Of a stretch of DNA of 64,000 nt, positions 21,451 to 32,182 are shown one piece after another. Origin of the DNA: Choristoneura fumiferana (taxonomy: Eukaryota; Arthropoda; Insecta; Lepidoptera; Tortricidae); the NCBI RefSeq assembly GCF_025370935.1, contig NC_133496.1:9940629-10004628 (forward strand), read 5' to 3'. The translations under genes were made by a program, and so were the position numbers. How positions within the stretch are numbered: the first letter of the stretch is position 1; each line of letters begins with the position of its first letter. The notes beneath the pieces are model-generated. The model did not search any database. It saw nothing but the letters and a program-made list of their open reading frames with translations, and was not told the origin of the DNA.

Positions 21451-22142
21451 TATTAATACAATTAACAAACTGCAAAGTGCGTTTTTTTAGTTTTGTTTTA
21501 TTTCTTCGACTGCATTTTCACGCAGGAACACAACAATGGTAAGGGATGCCGCTTAGCAGTAAGTTAGGTGTATAATTTTGCACTTTACTTTCTGCATCCG
21601 GCCGTGTGAGAACCTAAAGGTTATCACGAAGAAACCTGCATATAAATTGCCAGGTTTCTACATACGGCGGAAGTGGCGTCGATCGGTTAGTCGGTCACAG
21701 GCTAACGCGGCAACCGTTCAGGTTCTGGCGTTAAGATTGTTGTACTGGTTATAAGTCAATGATGATTGTTTCATTTTAATATCAATAGTAGTAATATAGT
21801 TGGACGCGGCATCATACATACACACAAAACACAAAACATCTCATTATATTTATATGTATGTCTTGCTCCTGGGGATTGAGTAACGCATCAGACCTTAAAG
21901 GAAGACACGTCGCGATAATGACGTACTGGCAACGCGCGCTGTCCATTTGAAAAAAGAAGAAAAAAGAAGAGTTCGATCTTGAGATTTTTGACGGTGATGG
22001 CGGCCGCCGTGTGAATAAATAATAATTTGTTTTAATATAATAAGAACTATTGGTGACGAAGTAATGATTAATAAATTATAAACAATTATTTTACTCAGCC
22101 GCGACCTTATCATAGCTACGTCTATGCAACAAATATGTGTTC
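21451..22142. other. Non-coding stretch, nothing recognised
   Basis: A short ORF at 21895-22113 on the minus strand carries no motif. No supported repeat. Confidence 0.4.
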
Positions 22143-22330
22143 ACTAGCCTGTTACCGGCGACTCCGTCCGCGTAGAATTTGTTTATCGCTGTCCCGCGGG
22201 AACAAAAAACTATCCTATGTCGTTCCGGGACTCGAAACTCTCTGTATACTAAATTTTATCTAAATCTGTTCAATTGTTTACACGTAAAAAGGTAACAAAC
22301 AAACAGACTTACAAACTTTCGCATTTATTG
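22143..22330 (-). mobile_element. Helitron-like (Lep1-type) element
   Basis: Starts ACTAGCCTGTTACCGGCGAC (the inverted CTAGT/hairpin end) and ends near ACTTTCGCATTTATTGGTGG. Internal ATCCTATGTCGTTCCGGGAC matches the family. Confidence 0.68.
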
Positions 22331-22438
22331 GTGGGATTATAAACAATTTTCGCTCATCCGTGACCTTATGATAACTCCGTCCATGCCACAAAATGTTTAT
22401 GAAGCTACTCCACCTCTACACGTTAAGAACACATACAA

Positions 22439-22801
22439 GGCTGGAAACAGTGCTCGACCGACGGTACGTCCTGACCGTACTTCCTGACCATCAGCGCTGA
22501 CCGTCGGTTGCGAAAATTCATTCAGTGCTACGCTAACGGCGAACTGCGACGCGTGTGTACAGTTCACAGGTCGGTCGCTCCGTCAGCGAAGCACTGAACG
22601 CATCCATACAATCTCATAGCTCGACGGGCGACCGACGCCGCGCGACCGACGAGCCGGACCGACGGCTCGACCGACCGTACGCGCGCACCAAATCACGCGC
22701 GTACCGTCAGCGGAGCTGTATGCGCATTCATAGACTCGCATAGATATAGCTACGCTGACCGACGGTCAGCGCTGACCGTCGGTCGAGCACTGTTTCCAGC
22801 C
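22439..22801. mobile_element. GC-rich foldback MITE (CGACCGACGG repeats)
   Basis: Terminal inverted repeats of 27 bases start GGCTGGAAACAGTGCTCGAC on the left and end with the exact inverse at 22801. The interior is rich in CGACCGACGG and CTGACCGTCGG motifs, including an 18-base perfect palindrome ACGGTCAGCGCTGACCGT. GC content is far above the flanks. No coding motif; the ORF at 22555-22743 is composition-driven. Target duplication unresolved. Confidence 0.8.
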
Positions 22802-22897
22802 CAAGTGGCACGAACGCAACTACACTGAAGTGTTTTGAACTTAACCTGAGTTCATCCTCGGAACAACATAACCGTTCACCATGCCACCATGTTGTTG

Positions 22898-23020
22898 CAT
22901 AGACAGTTTCTTGCAGCGCATTTTTCTTGGCAATGATGGTCTTTCCGAAAGCGCTAGTAGTTTAAAAAATGACATGTAAAAGTGCCCATTGCGGCCTATT
23001 TACTGAATAAATGATTTTGA
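22898..23020 (+). mobile_element. LINE 3' end fragment (Jockey/CR1-like)
   Basis: TTTCTTGCAGCGCATTTTTC, GAAAGCGCTAGTAG and ACTGAATAAATGATTTTGAC resemble the LINE tail at 13540 and the copy at 23625-23735. Confidence 0.5.
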
Positions 23021-23624
23021 CATAGATATCATAAGGTCGCGTACTTATAGGTACGTACAAAGTAGTTGTTTATAGTTGATAGATATGGAGCTCAGCAAAG
23101 TAACGCCTGATTCAATAAAATCACTTTTATAATACCTGGAGGAGCCACCACACTGTCATTATTAGTAGAAAACTGTGGCAAATTGGTTCTCCCTTTAATT
23201 TGTTGTCGTCTAGGTCCTTAACTCGTTAGTCCTGTTCACAGTATCCTAAACTCACAGCCCATTGTAAAAAATATATCTGGAACGACTAATTGACTAACAG
23301 ACCATTTTTGGGCAAATTGAGATATATATATTGTGTATCGTTGAAATCAGCAAATTTTTCTGGGTCTAGTGAGGAAGATTCGATCAGAGAATTTTTTGGC
23401 ATGTCAGCCATTTAAAAAAAATACAGTTTTCTGAAAACGACTGGTCTAAAAGGCCAAATTTTATTAAAATTCTTAAAATGTGGTTGTCATTCATTTTTCA
23501 AAATCAACTTTCTGTCGTTAGTTGTTTTGATTACCTTTACTTTAATTCAAGCTGGCGATAGTTTGGCAAGTTACTTATAGCAAAAACATTAGAAAAATAT
23601 GCAATTTTTTAACTCATAATTGTT
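23021..23624. other. Non-coding stretch, nothing recognised
   Basis: No supported gene or repeat. Confidence 0.4.
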
Positions 23625-23735
23625 GCAAAGTTTCTTGGCGCACTCTTTTTGCCAATGATGGTTTTTCCGAAAGCCCTGTTAGCAAAAAGTGACAATTAAA
23701 AAAGCCTTTGGCGGTTTACTTACATAATAACAATA
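23625..23735 (+). mobile_element. LINE 3' end fragment (Jockey/CR1-like)
   Basis: GTTTCTTGGCGCACTCTTTT and GATGGTTTTTCCGAAAGCCC match 22898-23020 with changes. Confidence 0.5.
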
Positions 23736-23984
23736 AAAATAGAAGTCTGTTCATACCGTATCGAACTAATCTTATGTTTAATCAAATCAATGCGCACGAG
23801 TTGATTGATCGTAAAATCGTCTTGCATCAACACAATGGACCCGCCATTTAATAGACAAAGACAGTTACAGAGCTACTTATACCACCGAGTCGGCAGTAAC
23901 ATCACTTTCATTTGATGCAGTACGGAGATCGAACAGTAGCGATACTTACTGATATTTAACTACATTTTTTTTTGTGAATTAAGT

Positions 23985-24290
23985 AAGTTTTTGGTAAAAA
24001 TTTCATTTTTAATACAAAAATTTAATTTTTTGCTGACTGTACTTTTATTGTCACCCAAACTACATTTGCATACCAAATTCCAAGTCGATGCCATTAACCG
24101 TTGAAGAGTTCCGTCTTGTATAGACTATCCAGGCCGGACAGGTGAAACTAAGTAAAAGCTTGTAAAAATACAAGCTTTTCGCTGGCTGTACTTTTTACTG
24201 ACTGGAAGTGGGTGCAATTTGACTTCCAAGATTTGACATAAACAAACATTGCAAGTAAAATAAAAGCTTGTACAGTCAAGATTATCGTAT
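23985..24290 (+). repeat. Dispersed repeat (TTTTTGCTGACTGTAC family)
   Basis: TTTTTTGCTGACTGTACTTT, CAAACTACATTTGCATACCA and AGTCGATGCCATTAACCGTT recur at 53235-53430, 62415-62570, 48095-48240 and inverted at 54110-54360. No coding capacity. Confidence 0.6.
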
Positions 24291-25297
24291 GGCGATAAAA
24301 CACTGGTATCTTATTGTTGTATCAATATAAATGCTCCTTATGTGCAAATTTCAGCTATCTGTCTACTACAGTTATATAGTTGCAGTGACAGGCAGACGGA
24401 CAGATAGGCAGTGAAGCCACATTAATAGGGTTCCCTTGTCACCCTTCGGATAAGAAATCCTAAAAAAGATCGTAACGAACTTAGAACCTTCTTTTATTGA
24501 AGTTGGCTAAAAAGCTTTCCCATACTGCACCACCACAGCACTGCGGCGACGTATTTACCATTAAATGGTAATAGAGTTTGCGATCACGACTGCAGAGTCA
24601 ATATTTCAGATAATTCGATGATCCGTATTCCAAATACGTCATTAACTGCCTTACGTGAGGGAAAATCGATTGACGGATGTGTGATCTGGTAAACGTTTTT
24701 CGGAAAGGAATTTAGGATGTAAAGGAAACTAACAGGCGTATCTATAATATAAATGTGAACCGCCAGAACGGGACAAAAAACGAGACAGAGCAGGATGGTG
24801 CTCTACAACACCATTTTTACACGTTTCTCCCAAACAACGCATTTTTTCTCTGGAATTATAAAGCAATTCGATCCTGATTATGAAGCTCCCGGGTTTTATC
24901 CTCAGTGGGGGCAGATATACCAATGTACAAATCCATTTCTGCTGGACACGGATACCTTCGTTTTAGTTTTAACTAGTAACGTCGTCGTTAATGAATAACA
25001 GATGTTCTTAAATTAACAGGGCACACAAAACTGTAATTATTGAACACGTCAAAAACCAACAAGTCATTGATCCCACACATGCGCAAAAGCATTAAGATGA
25101 ATGATTTTGCACATTTCATTACTCAATCATGACACACGCTTTGTGTTTGCGAACGAGTGTATTGTATCACTTACCAATATTTGAAGTATGAAAAAAGTTT
25201 TCGCATGATATCGCCTTAATCATTCTCGTGATTTGCTTTTCACCCGACTGCTTAAGAAGGGTTATACTTTTTCGAGCGATGTCTATTTTTTTTTTTA
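24291..25297. other. Non-coding stretch, nothing recognised
   Basis: Overlapping short frames around 24729-24998 carry no motif. Confidence 0.4.
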
Positions 25298-25466
25298 CCA
25301 TCAGCCAAATAAGTGGTCTATCAATTTTTAAACAAGTTCCTATCAAATGAATTATGTCGCTAAAGTCTAACTTTCAAGTTGACAGACACGTCTATTGGCA
25401 CTATTGTTTTATGACATGCAAACGATTATCGACTTTAGGGTGGTAGACCTCATATTTGGCTGATGG
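25298..25466. mobile_element. MITE with CCATCAGCCAAATA ends
   Basis: The left end CCATCAGCCAAATA and the right end TATTTGGCTGATGG are exact inverses; the next bases (GTGGTCTA / TAGACCTC) are close. It lies one base from the next MITE. Confidence 0.65.
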
Positions 25467-25467
25467 A

Positions 25468-25602
25468 ACAGTCACCAGCACCAATATCTGACACAACAAA
25501 CGTGCATAAATATCTGATACGACTCTATATTTCCAGGGGCGGAAGGACGTGTCAGATATTTTTGCACGCTCCGCTGTGGCAGATATTAATGCTGGTGACT
25601 GT
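25468..25602. mobile_element. MITE with ACAGTCACCAGCA ends
   Basis: The termini are ACAGTCACCAGCA and TGCTGGTGACTGT. The body has facing ATATCTGAC and CGTGCAAAAATATCTGAC motifs. Further copies lie at 58688-58823 and, inverted, 60125-60258. Confidence 0.78.
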
Positions 25603-25679
25603 ACTTACTCTCTGCAGCCTAAATCGCTGGATGATTTTCAACCTGACCTCATCACTACTGTTGGACTGACATAAGTCTA

Positions 25680-25790
25680 TATATTTTTTATGGAATAGGG
25701 GAAAACGAGCAAACGGATCGCCAGATGGTAAGCGATTACCGTCGCCCATGGACACCTGCAAAACCAGAAGAGTCACAAGTGCGTTAAAGT
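25680..25790 (-). repeat. LINE/SINE tail fragment with ATGGTAAGCGATTACC
   Basis: The phrase GAGCAAACGGATCGCCAGAT and GGTAAGCGATTACCGTCGCC is the same type of block as 42245-42320 and 55860-55915. Confidence 0.45.
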
Positions 25791-26164
25791 GATTTCAAAA
25801 TAGCTAGTCTGCGAAAACAAATAACGAGGATAATGTAGGTATGGTAGGGTTTTTTTAATTACTATGCGGGTAAATGAAAGATCCAGCCCATCAAAAATAT
25901 GTGTAATTTTATTTCTAAACAATTGCGCAGTTTGGCTAGCAGAAATTGACTAAACCAGAGATTTGATAGCTGACTTGATATTGGTTGATCTATTTATAAT
26001 TACATAAATTCCGGTTTTAGAATAGGACGGGCCGTCAATCATTTCATCCTCACCACCTTGATGGGTGGCAATCTAGCTTCCAGCACCGTCCGTTAGGAGC
26101 AGCCATACCGCGGCTTAAAAAACGGTGACGGTACGGAATCGCAGTGACGCATCGCATGCGCACC
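25791..26164. other. Non-coding stretch with one solo palindrome arm
   Basis: The end of this stretch (26123-26150, GACGGTACGGAATCGCAGTG) is one arm of the palindrome found complete at 27035-27187. Nothing else recognised. Confidence 0.4.
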
Positions 26165-26480
26165 GTTTTTAACCGACTTCAAAAAAGGAGGAGGTTCTAT
26201 GTTCCAATGTTTGTATTATTATTATTTTTTTATGTATGTTCGCCGAACAATCAGTGAATTGTGGACCGATTTTCAAATTTATTTTTTTATTCGAAAGGGT
26301 ACTCTTCTGAGGTGGTCCCATTGTCACCAAATCAAGATCTGATGATGGGATCCTAAGGAAATCGAGGGCAAATCTCAAATTTTATAGGCACACCTATGGC
26401 GATTTTGGCATTTTTAGCATTAATTTACATTCAAAAAGTATCATTTGGTAAACTGGACCTGATGAAGAAGACCGTAGATG
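26165..26480 (+). repeat. Dispersed repeat of the CTTCAAAAAAGGAGGA family
   Basis: Starts AACCGACTTCAAAAAAGGAG, has GAGGTGGTCCCATTGTCACC and GATCTGATGATGGGATCCTA. The inverted end CTCCGTTTTTTTCGTCGGTT is seen at 47590-47620. Confidence 0.62.
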
Positions 26481-26785
26481 ACCAATGGAATTCGTCAAAA
26501 CTAAGTAATGCTCGCTCGTCATGAGACAAACCGAAACGATCTGATTGATTAATATACCTAGATAAACGACTAAGAAGGAGCTTTAAGTTAATGATTTTTT
26601 CGAACTGGTCTGATGCTGAAGCCGGAAGGTAGCAACGGAACTCTGTTATAAAACAACGGAACTAAGCCGTGTTTGGGCTTCTTGGAATCGTTGTAGATGT
26701 ACTTTGGCTACAAATCACTAAAAAGTGAGAAATAAAGAAATTTTTTAACAAAAAGTAATACCGACTCCAAAAAATAACAAAAAAT

Positions 26786-26926
26786 GGAACCTACTAGCTC
26801 GAAGTCGGTGACTCAGCACGACCCAGCAGGATCGATTGAAACCCATCATAGTATGTAGGTGAGGTAGACTATTGTTCCATTCCTGCTGGCTCGTGCTGAG
26901 GCACCGACTTCGAGCTAGTAGGTACC
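26786..26926. repeat. Large palindrome, 46-base arms
   Basis: The left arm (26786-26831) and right arm (26881-26926) match at 43 of 46 positions. They include CTACTAGCTCGAAGTCGGTG and CAGCAGGA, with a 49-base spacer. Probably a foldback part of the surrounding repeat. Confidence 0.8.
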
Positions 26927-27034
26927 TACCTAGAAAAATATTTTCAAGGGTTTTGTAGTCTGTTCCATTTTTGTTATTTATTTGGCGTCGGTTTTACTTT
27001 TTTGTTAAAAAAAATCTTTTTATCGCTTGCCCTC

Positions 27035-27187
27035 CACACCGCTGCTCAAAATACGCAGACGGTGCGGAATCGCAGTGACGTGCCGTAAACGTCACGACTT
27101 TTGGTGAAGAACATGTGGTGAAGACCTGACGTTTACGGCACGTCACTGCGATTCCGTACCGTTACCTTTTTTTAAGCAGCGATGTGG
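27035..27187. repeat. Large palindrome with GGAATCGCAGTGACG arms
   Basis: The core left arm (27060-27094) and right arm (27127-27161) are nearly exact inverses containing GGAATCGCAGTGACGTGCCG. Looser pairing extends to CACACCGCTGCT / AGCAGCGATGTG. No ORF. Confidence 0.78.
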
Positions 27188-27791
27188 GTCCTTTAAGCGA
27201 CATTTTCTCCCACGCTCGACTAAACTATGGAATCAGCTTTCTGGGATCGCATTACCCGAGCGGTACAACTAAGGGATCTTTAACACGAGCTTATTAATCC
27301 TTCAAAGGGCCCTAGTGTTGCGGGTGTCTATGAGCGGCGATGATTGCTTCCCATCAGGTGGCCCACATGCTCGTTTTCCCCCTCTAAAAAAGCTTCTTTG
27401 TATTTTGTTAGGTTAAGCCCAAATTGAAATAATATTTGCCTCCACACTCCACTCTCAAATCCGCTTATCATACATACTTCACTTAAATGGCTAAGTTGGT
27501 CAAGTGCATAAGGTACCGAGAAACATCTAAAAGCATAACGAGTTTCGCCAACTATCTATGAAAGTATCTTAGTATCTTAGATAAGCATGGTATGTACAAT
27601 TGTACAATGACGATGTTTAGACGAGAATTTTAGCCTGTTAAATATTTGCATTGTTAAATTTTCTTTTATAAATGTTCGGAGCAAATCATGACTATTTGTT
27701 TTCTCACGGATTTTGTTTTCTTTGCTTGAGGCGTATAATGATAATCGTGGGTTAGTTTAGTTACAATTATATTATTACAACTACTCATAGT
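27188..27791. other. Non-coding stretch, nothing recognised
   Basis: Only a short GATTGCTTCCCATCAGGTGG block near 27340 recalls LINE tails elsewhere. Confidence 0.4.
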
Positions 27792-27970
27792 ACTAGTCAG
27801 CGAAGAATTTGTTTGTGGTTGTCCCACGGAAACTACACAATTTTCTGGGATAAAACCATCCTATGTTCTTCCCAGGGTCCCCAACCGTGAATCTATTCAC
27901 CGGTTTAGATGTAAAAAGGTAAAACACACGTACCTATACTTAGACAGAGTTAATTTCGCATTTATAGAAT
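27792..27970 (-). mobile_element. Helitron-like (Lep1-type) element, first of two
   Basis: Begins ACTAGTCAGCGAAGAATTTG and ends AATTTCGCATTTATAGAAT. Internal GGGATAAAACCATCCTATGT matches the family. The next copy starts at the very next base. Confidence 0.65.
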
Positions 27971-28180
27971 ACTAGCTTATGCCCGCGACTACGTCTGCGC
28001 GGATCTAGGTTATCGCGCGGTGGCGCCCTCTACCGGAATAAAAGGTATCCTATGTTGATCCTTGGGGTTCAAACTACCTATATACCAAATTTCATCAAAA
28101 TCGGTTCAGTGGTTTCGACGTGAAAGGGTAACAGACAGACAGACAGACAGAGTTACTTTCGCATTTATAATATTAATAAT
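27971..28180 (-). mobile_element. Helitron-like (Lep1-type) element, second of two
   Basis: Begins ACTAGCTTATGCCCGCGACT and ends TTCGCATTTATAATATTAAT. It has AAATTTCATCAAAATCGGTT and a (CAGA)n run. It abuts the first copy in the same orientation. Confidence 0.72.
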
Positions 28181-28256
28181 AAAATAATAATATAATAATA
28201 ATAAGTAGGGATAGTAGGGATTATTGCTCCAATTTATACAAACGCGATATATAATT

Positions 28257-28547
28257 AAGCCGTGGTGGCCTATCGCCTCTCAAGCAGAGGGTCGTGGGTT
28301 CAAACCACGGCTCGCACCTCTGAGTTTTTCGAAATTCATGTGCGGAATTACATTTGAAATTTACCACGAGCTTTTCGGTGAAGGAAAACATCGTGAGGAA
28401 ACCTGCACGAACCTGCGAAGCGATTCAATGGTGCGTGCGAAGTTCCCAATCCGCAGTGGGCCCGCGTGGGAACTATGGCCCAAGCCCTCTTGTTCTGAGA
28501 GGAGGTCTGTGCCCAGCAGTGGGACGTATATAGGCTGGGATGATGAT
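28257..28547 (+). mobile_element. SINE family 1, 11-base target duplication
   Basis: The head lacks a short piece around CTAGTGGTTTGAC, so the A box is damaged, but the B box (GGTTCAAACC) and the rest are intact. The tail is GAGGTCTGTGCCCAGCAGTG then (GAT)n. Flanked by GATATATAATT at 28246-28256 and 28548-28558. Confidence 0.85.
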
Positions 28548-28558
28548 GATATATAATT

Positions 28559-29270
28559 TTATCTTAAAATCAAGGTACATGGAACAAAACTCGTATTTAA
28601 TTCATAAAATTATTAATGACCGTGATACTCTAAAATATTATGTCACGATATTTAATTTGGGACCTACTTAAGATCGAATATCTGTCATTTGGTATGATAA
28701 CTCAAAGGATTTTTTGACGAAACGGGTCTCAAATTAACGATCGTGGCCGTACCTAATGTTTTACCATTTTTTCTATTTTTTTTTTTTTAATAATATCATG
28801 CGATCAGCCCTAATGGCTATAAGCAGATGTCATGTCAGTGGAGTATGAGTAGGGAGATACTCCCAGCGGGGTACAGCCCTTTATATTTTTGTGGTCAGTT
28901 TATGTTCTGATCTGACAATCATGATCAAAGATATCTCGTCTCTTTTTTAGACGACGAGTAAGTTCTGGTATTGTTAGTTGCCCCGCAAGTAGGTTTGGAT
29001 GCTTTTGTAGTCTTCCTTTGTATTTATCGCTATAAGAAGCGATTTCTTCCTTGACTGTTAGCATATCAAGAATTTCGTGAAGCTCTGTTGTTTTTCTATA
29101 AATTGGAGCAATATTCTTCTTAGTCTTTTAAGAGTGTATCCGAAAAAGGCATTAGAGAAAAAGTACCTAATATAAGAAAAATAGTTATTCCTTAATTGTA
29201 GAATTGAATAGCCAGTATTATCTCTCTATTGGTCAATCCCTTCAGGGATACTAATTTTAGCATTTGTTTT
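28559..29270. other. Non-coding stretch, nothing recognised
   Basis: The part at 28790-28930 may be a repeat, but it has no second copy here. Confidence 0.35.
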
Positions 29271-29400
29271 TTTTGACCGTGATTGATCCCTATCTCACCT
29301 GATGTTAAGTGCAGATGAGGCCAAAGGTGTATCTCACTGGTTCAGTAACAGCCTATTGACTCTAGCCTTGAAGAGCCCTAGATTAAAAAATACTTTTTCC
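29271..29400 (+). repeat. Dispersed repeat with CACCTGATGTTAAGTG
   Basis: CCCTATCTCACCTGATGTTA and CTTGAAGAGCCCTAGATT recall a common lepidopteran LINE tail. Recognition from memory only. Confidence 0.35.
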
Positions 29401-29850
29401 GAAGTTGATTTAAAACAATGCTGTAATTGTATATTGTAAACAAACAAATAAACTATCAACGCGTCAAACAACCCACATCAAAACAAATCATTTTCCGTGC
29501 TATCATTAAGGAAGCACCTCATTATTTCTCCACACGCTTGGTTAGTTCGGCTCGTCTTGGTTACATCGCCTAATTTCCACTTTTACTACAAAAGAAAGTA
29601 TTTTGTAACAGAAAAAGAAAATAATTGTTGACTGTGTTGCAGTGAGCACATTGAATATTGTATTTGATAATTCCTGGATTTGCCACGTCTTACTTAAAAT
29701 ATTATGAAAATATAAATATACAAATGTTTAGTGATAAAAAGATGAGCTTCTTATGTATTTATAAAACAAAAAAAATATTATAAAATGTCAAAATTAATAA
29801 AATACAATAAAATACTATATAAATGTTCTAAACTATATCACAAATAATTA
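29401..29850. other. AT-rich non-coding stretch, nothing recognised
   Basis: No supported gene or repeat. Confidence 0.4.
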
Positions 29851-29962
29851 GGCCGCCTATTGCTCACCTTGTATTTTTTTCTCTGTGTATCTGTTTTCTG
29901 TATCGCTTACTATGTCTGGTGTACAATAAAGAGTCTGTGTATTGTATTGTATTGTATTGTAA
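29851..29962 (+). mobile_element. Non-LTR tail with (ATTGT)n end
   Basis: GGCCGCCTATTGCTCACCTT, CTGTATCGCTTACTATGTCT and GGTGTACAATAAAGAGTCTG end in TGTATTGTATTGTATTGTA. This is the direct-orientation copy of 8742-8862 and 16606-16720. Confidence 0.7.
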
Positions 29963-30339
29963 TTAAATAATAATAAGTAATACTGAAAAGAGTAAAGAAA
30001 GACTAAAGTGATTTTTAAAGTGAATTTAGAATACTTTTATCTACAGTAGGAATGGCGCTATTTACGTGTGATGTCATACTCAACTATTTCTTTCTCTGTC
30101 TAATCTTGGATATGTCACAAACAATTTTTATCTTTGTTTATACATTTTTCGGAATAGTGCCAATTTTTATCAAAATCGGTGCAGCGATTTAAGCGTGAGA
30201 ACATATCAGACAGATAGATAGACAGAAGTTCAGACATAATGAAAGACAAAGTGACTGCTGCATTTCTGATATTAAAGTATGGAATTGTTAGGAATGCAAT
30301 GCAACAGAGCGTCACCCTGACCAAAACACTATTACGTTA

Positions 30340-30468
30340 CAGCAGGGCTACTACGAAACTTGAATTTCGTGTCGTGCGGTCCCTCTGACACTTATACTAT
30401 TTAATACGAGAGCGAGAGGGATGGTACGGTACGAACTTCGAGTTTCGAGTTTCGTAGTAGCCCTGCTG
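30340..30468. mobile_element. MITE with CAGCAGGGCTACTACG ends
   Basis: The left end CAGCAGGGCTACTACGAAAC is matched exactly in inverse at the right end. 129 bases. A one-ended relative lies at 55351-55450. Target duplication not seen. Confidence 0.75.
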
Positions 30469-30477
30469 TTTGATTGA

Positions 30478-30629
30478 CAGATGGGCGTGCCTTCAGTCAA
30501 TTCTCAACTTTGATGTCATACAAATAAAGCCATTTTTAGTATACCGCTACCCACGTTTACAGATTATGTAAAAACTATTTTATTTGTATGACGTCAAAGT
30601 TTAAAATTGACTGAAGGCACGCCCATCTG
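30478..30629. mobile_element. MITE with CAGATGGGCGTGCC ends
   Basis: The left CAGATGGGCGTGCCTTCAGT and its inverse at the right pair exactly; the arms extend (TTTGA.GTCATACAAATAAA) nearly to the middle. 152 bases, nine bases from the previous MITE. Confidence 0.78.
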
Positions 30630-32182
30630 ACAAGTGTTAACTCCAAGTAATCGTACTGTAGCAATAGGCAGTTCTTCGGTAGCAAAATGACAATTTGAGG
30701 CACGTTCATCTTGTTTTGCATATCGTCAGCTGAAAAACGTGCACATCAACTTGCCACCTGCATTTAATCAGCTTCCTGCAACTCTTGTGACGGCATCCGT
30801 CCATATACTCGTATTGGGAGTCTGCATGTTCCGGTCGTATGCAAAGCGAAGAGCAACAATAAAGTGATAACCACGAGTATAAACAGTTTAACAAGATATA
30901 GCTGCACAGGAGGCGGGCTTACGGTCAATAAAAGATGTTTAACGACCATGCTCAATAATCTTAGCACCTCTAAAATAACGTACGTTCAAGCATTTATACA
31001 ATTATACGGTAATTGCTCAATTATTATCTCAGTAGTAATGATCTTTTTTCATACATAGTAAAATAAAATGTATAACTCACGTCTTCGAGTCGAATCGTGT
31101 TTAGTTTTTTTTTATCGAGGGACTAAAATAAGCCAATATATGCCCGAGGTTGTTAGGCACCCGAGCTTAAGCGAGAGTGTCATTTATCAGAGGGTTTATA
31201 TTGACTTTTAGTCTCGAGGTGAAAACTCTATTTTTCACTTCGATTGCGAGAAAACGCTTTCTGTGAAAGAATTAATGCGTTTCTTATTCCCCGAGTCCAT
31301 AAAACTTTCATAAGTTTTTAAATAAATCTTTCTAGATTTCGGCGGCAAAAGATTATCAATTATGTTTTTGCTCTTTGCTCATCATAATTTTCACTATCAC
31401 TTGACGACATTGTGAGAGTTTATAATCTAGAAAAATTTCAAAGTTTTCTCGGTAAGTATTTTTTTCCAACCAGATACAGATATAACAAAATCGCATCGAC
31501 GAAATGGTCCATACACAAACTGGAATAAATAGAATGGCGCCACCTTCTATGCCGGGAAAGAATAGAACTAATACCACAAAGACCAAGAAAGTAACATTTT
31601 CGACATGAAAAAGGTCCACACACAATCTTATTTTAAGCCAAAAACTATGCAAGTACTTACTGGCTGTTTGATTTTATCCAAGTCACCCGAAGTAAATAAA
31701 AAAAAAAAATTACTTTTATTCCCTACGGACTAAAGTACCCACTTTACTCCCGCCTTGTAAGGCTAATATTGACCTACTTTTAGAGCATGAGAAGTGAAAA
31801 AAATATTTTGGACTAATGCGTAGTTCTTCTTCTTGGACTGCTGTAAGACGAAACTAATACCACAGAATTAATAATAACTACCCACCGTTATATTTCACAA
31901 TGTTTTTTATCCATTGTCGTTGGAAGTTTTTTTACACTTTGTTGGTAATCAAATCTCTTCTAAAACAATTATCATTTGGCTTAGACTTTATCCCATTTAC
32001 ATAGGGGTCTTCCTTGTCTGCAGATTCCACTTTGCGGTCCATTTTAAGTAAAATACAAACAAAGCACACACACAAGATATCGCTATATTGCTTTGTCACA
32101 GGCAACTTTATTTAGCTATAACTATTAAAGCACCCGGAACTTATCACGCTTATAAAGCGAGTAATATGGTAATCAACTTGGC
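30630..32182. other. Non-coding stretch with one weak repeat
   Basis: Around 31100-31300 a GAGGGACTAAAATAAGCC / ACTTTTAGTCTCGAGG pair faces itself and may be an old inverted-repeat element; a similar GGACTAAAGTACCCAC block lies at 31728. Short ORFs on the minus strand (31356-31652) have no motif. Confidence 0.35.

Noticed and set aside
22555..22743. Arg-rich 62-codon frame
   Set aside because: Produced by the CGACCGACGG motif composition of the foldback element.
28224..28556. 110-codon frame
   Set aside because: Runs through SINE family 1; the same peptide recurs at other SINE copies on either strand.
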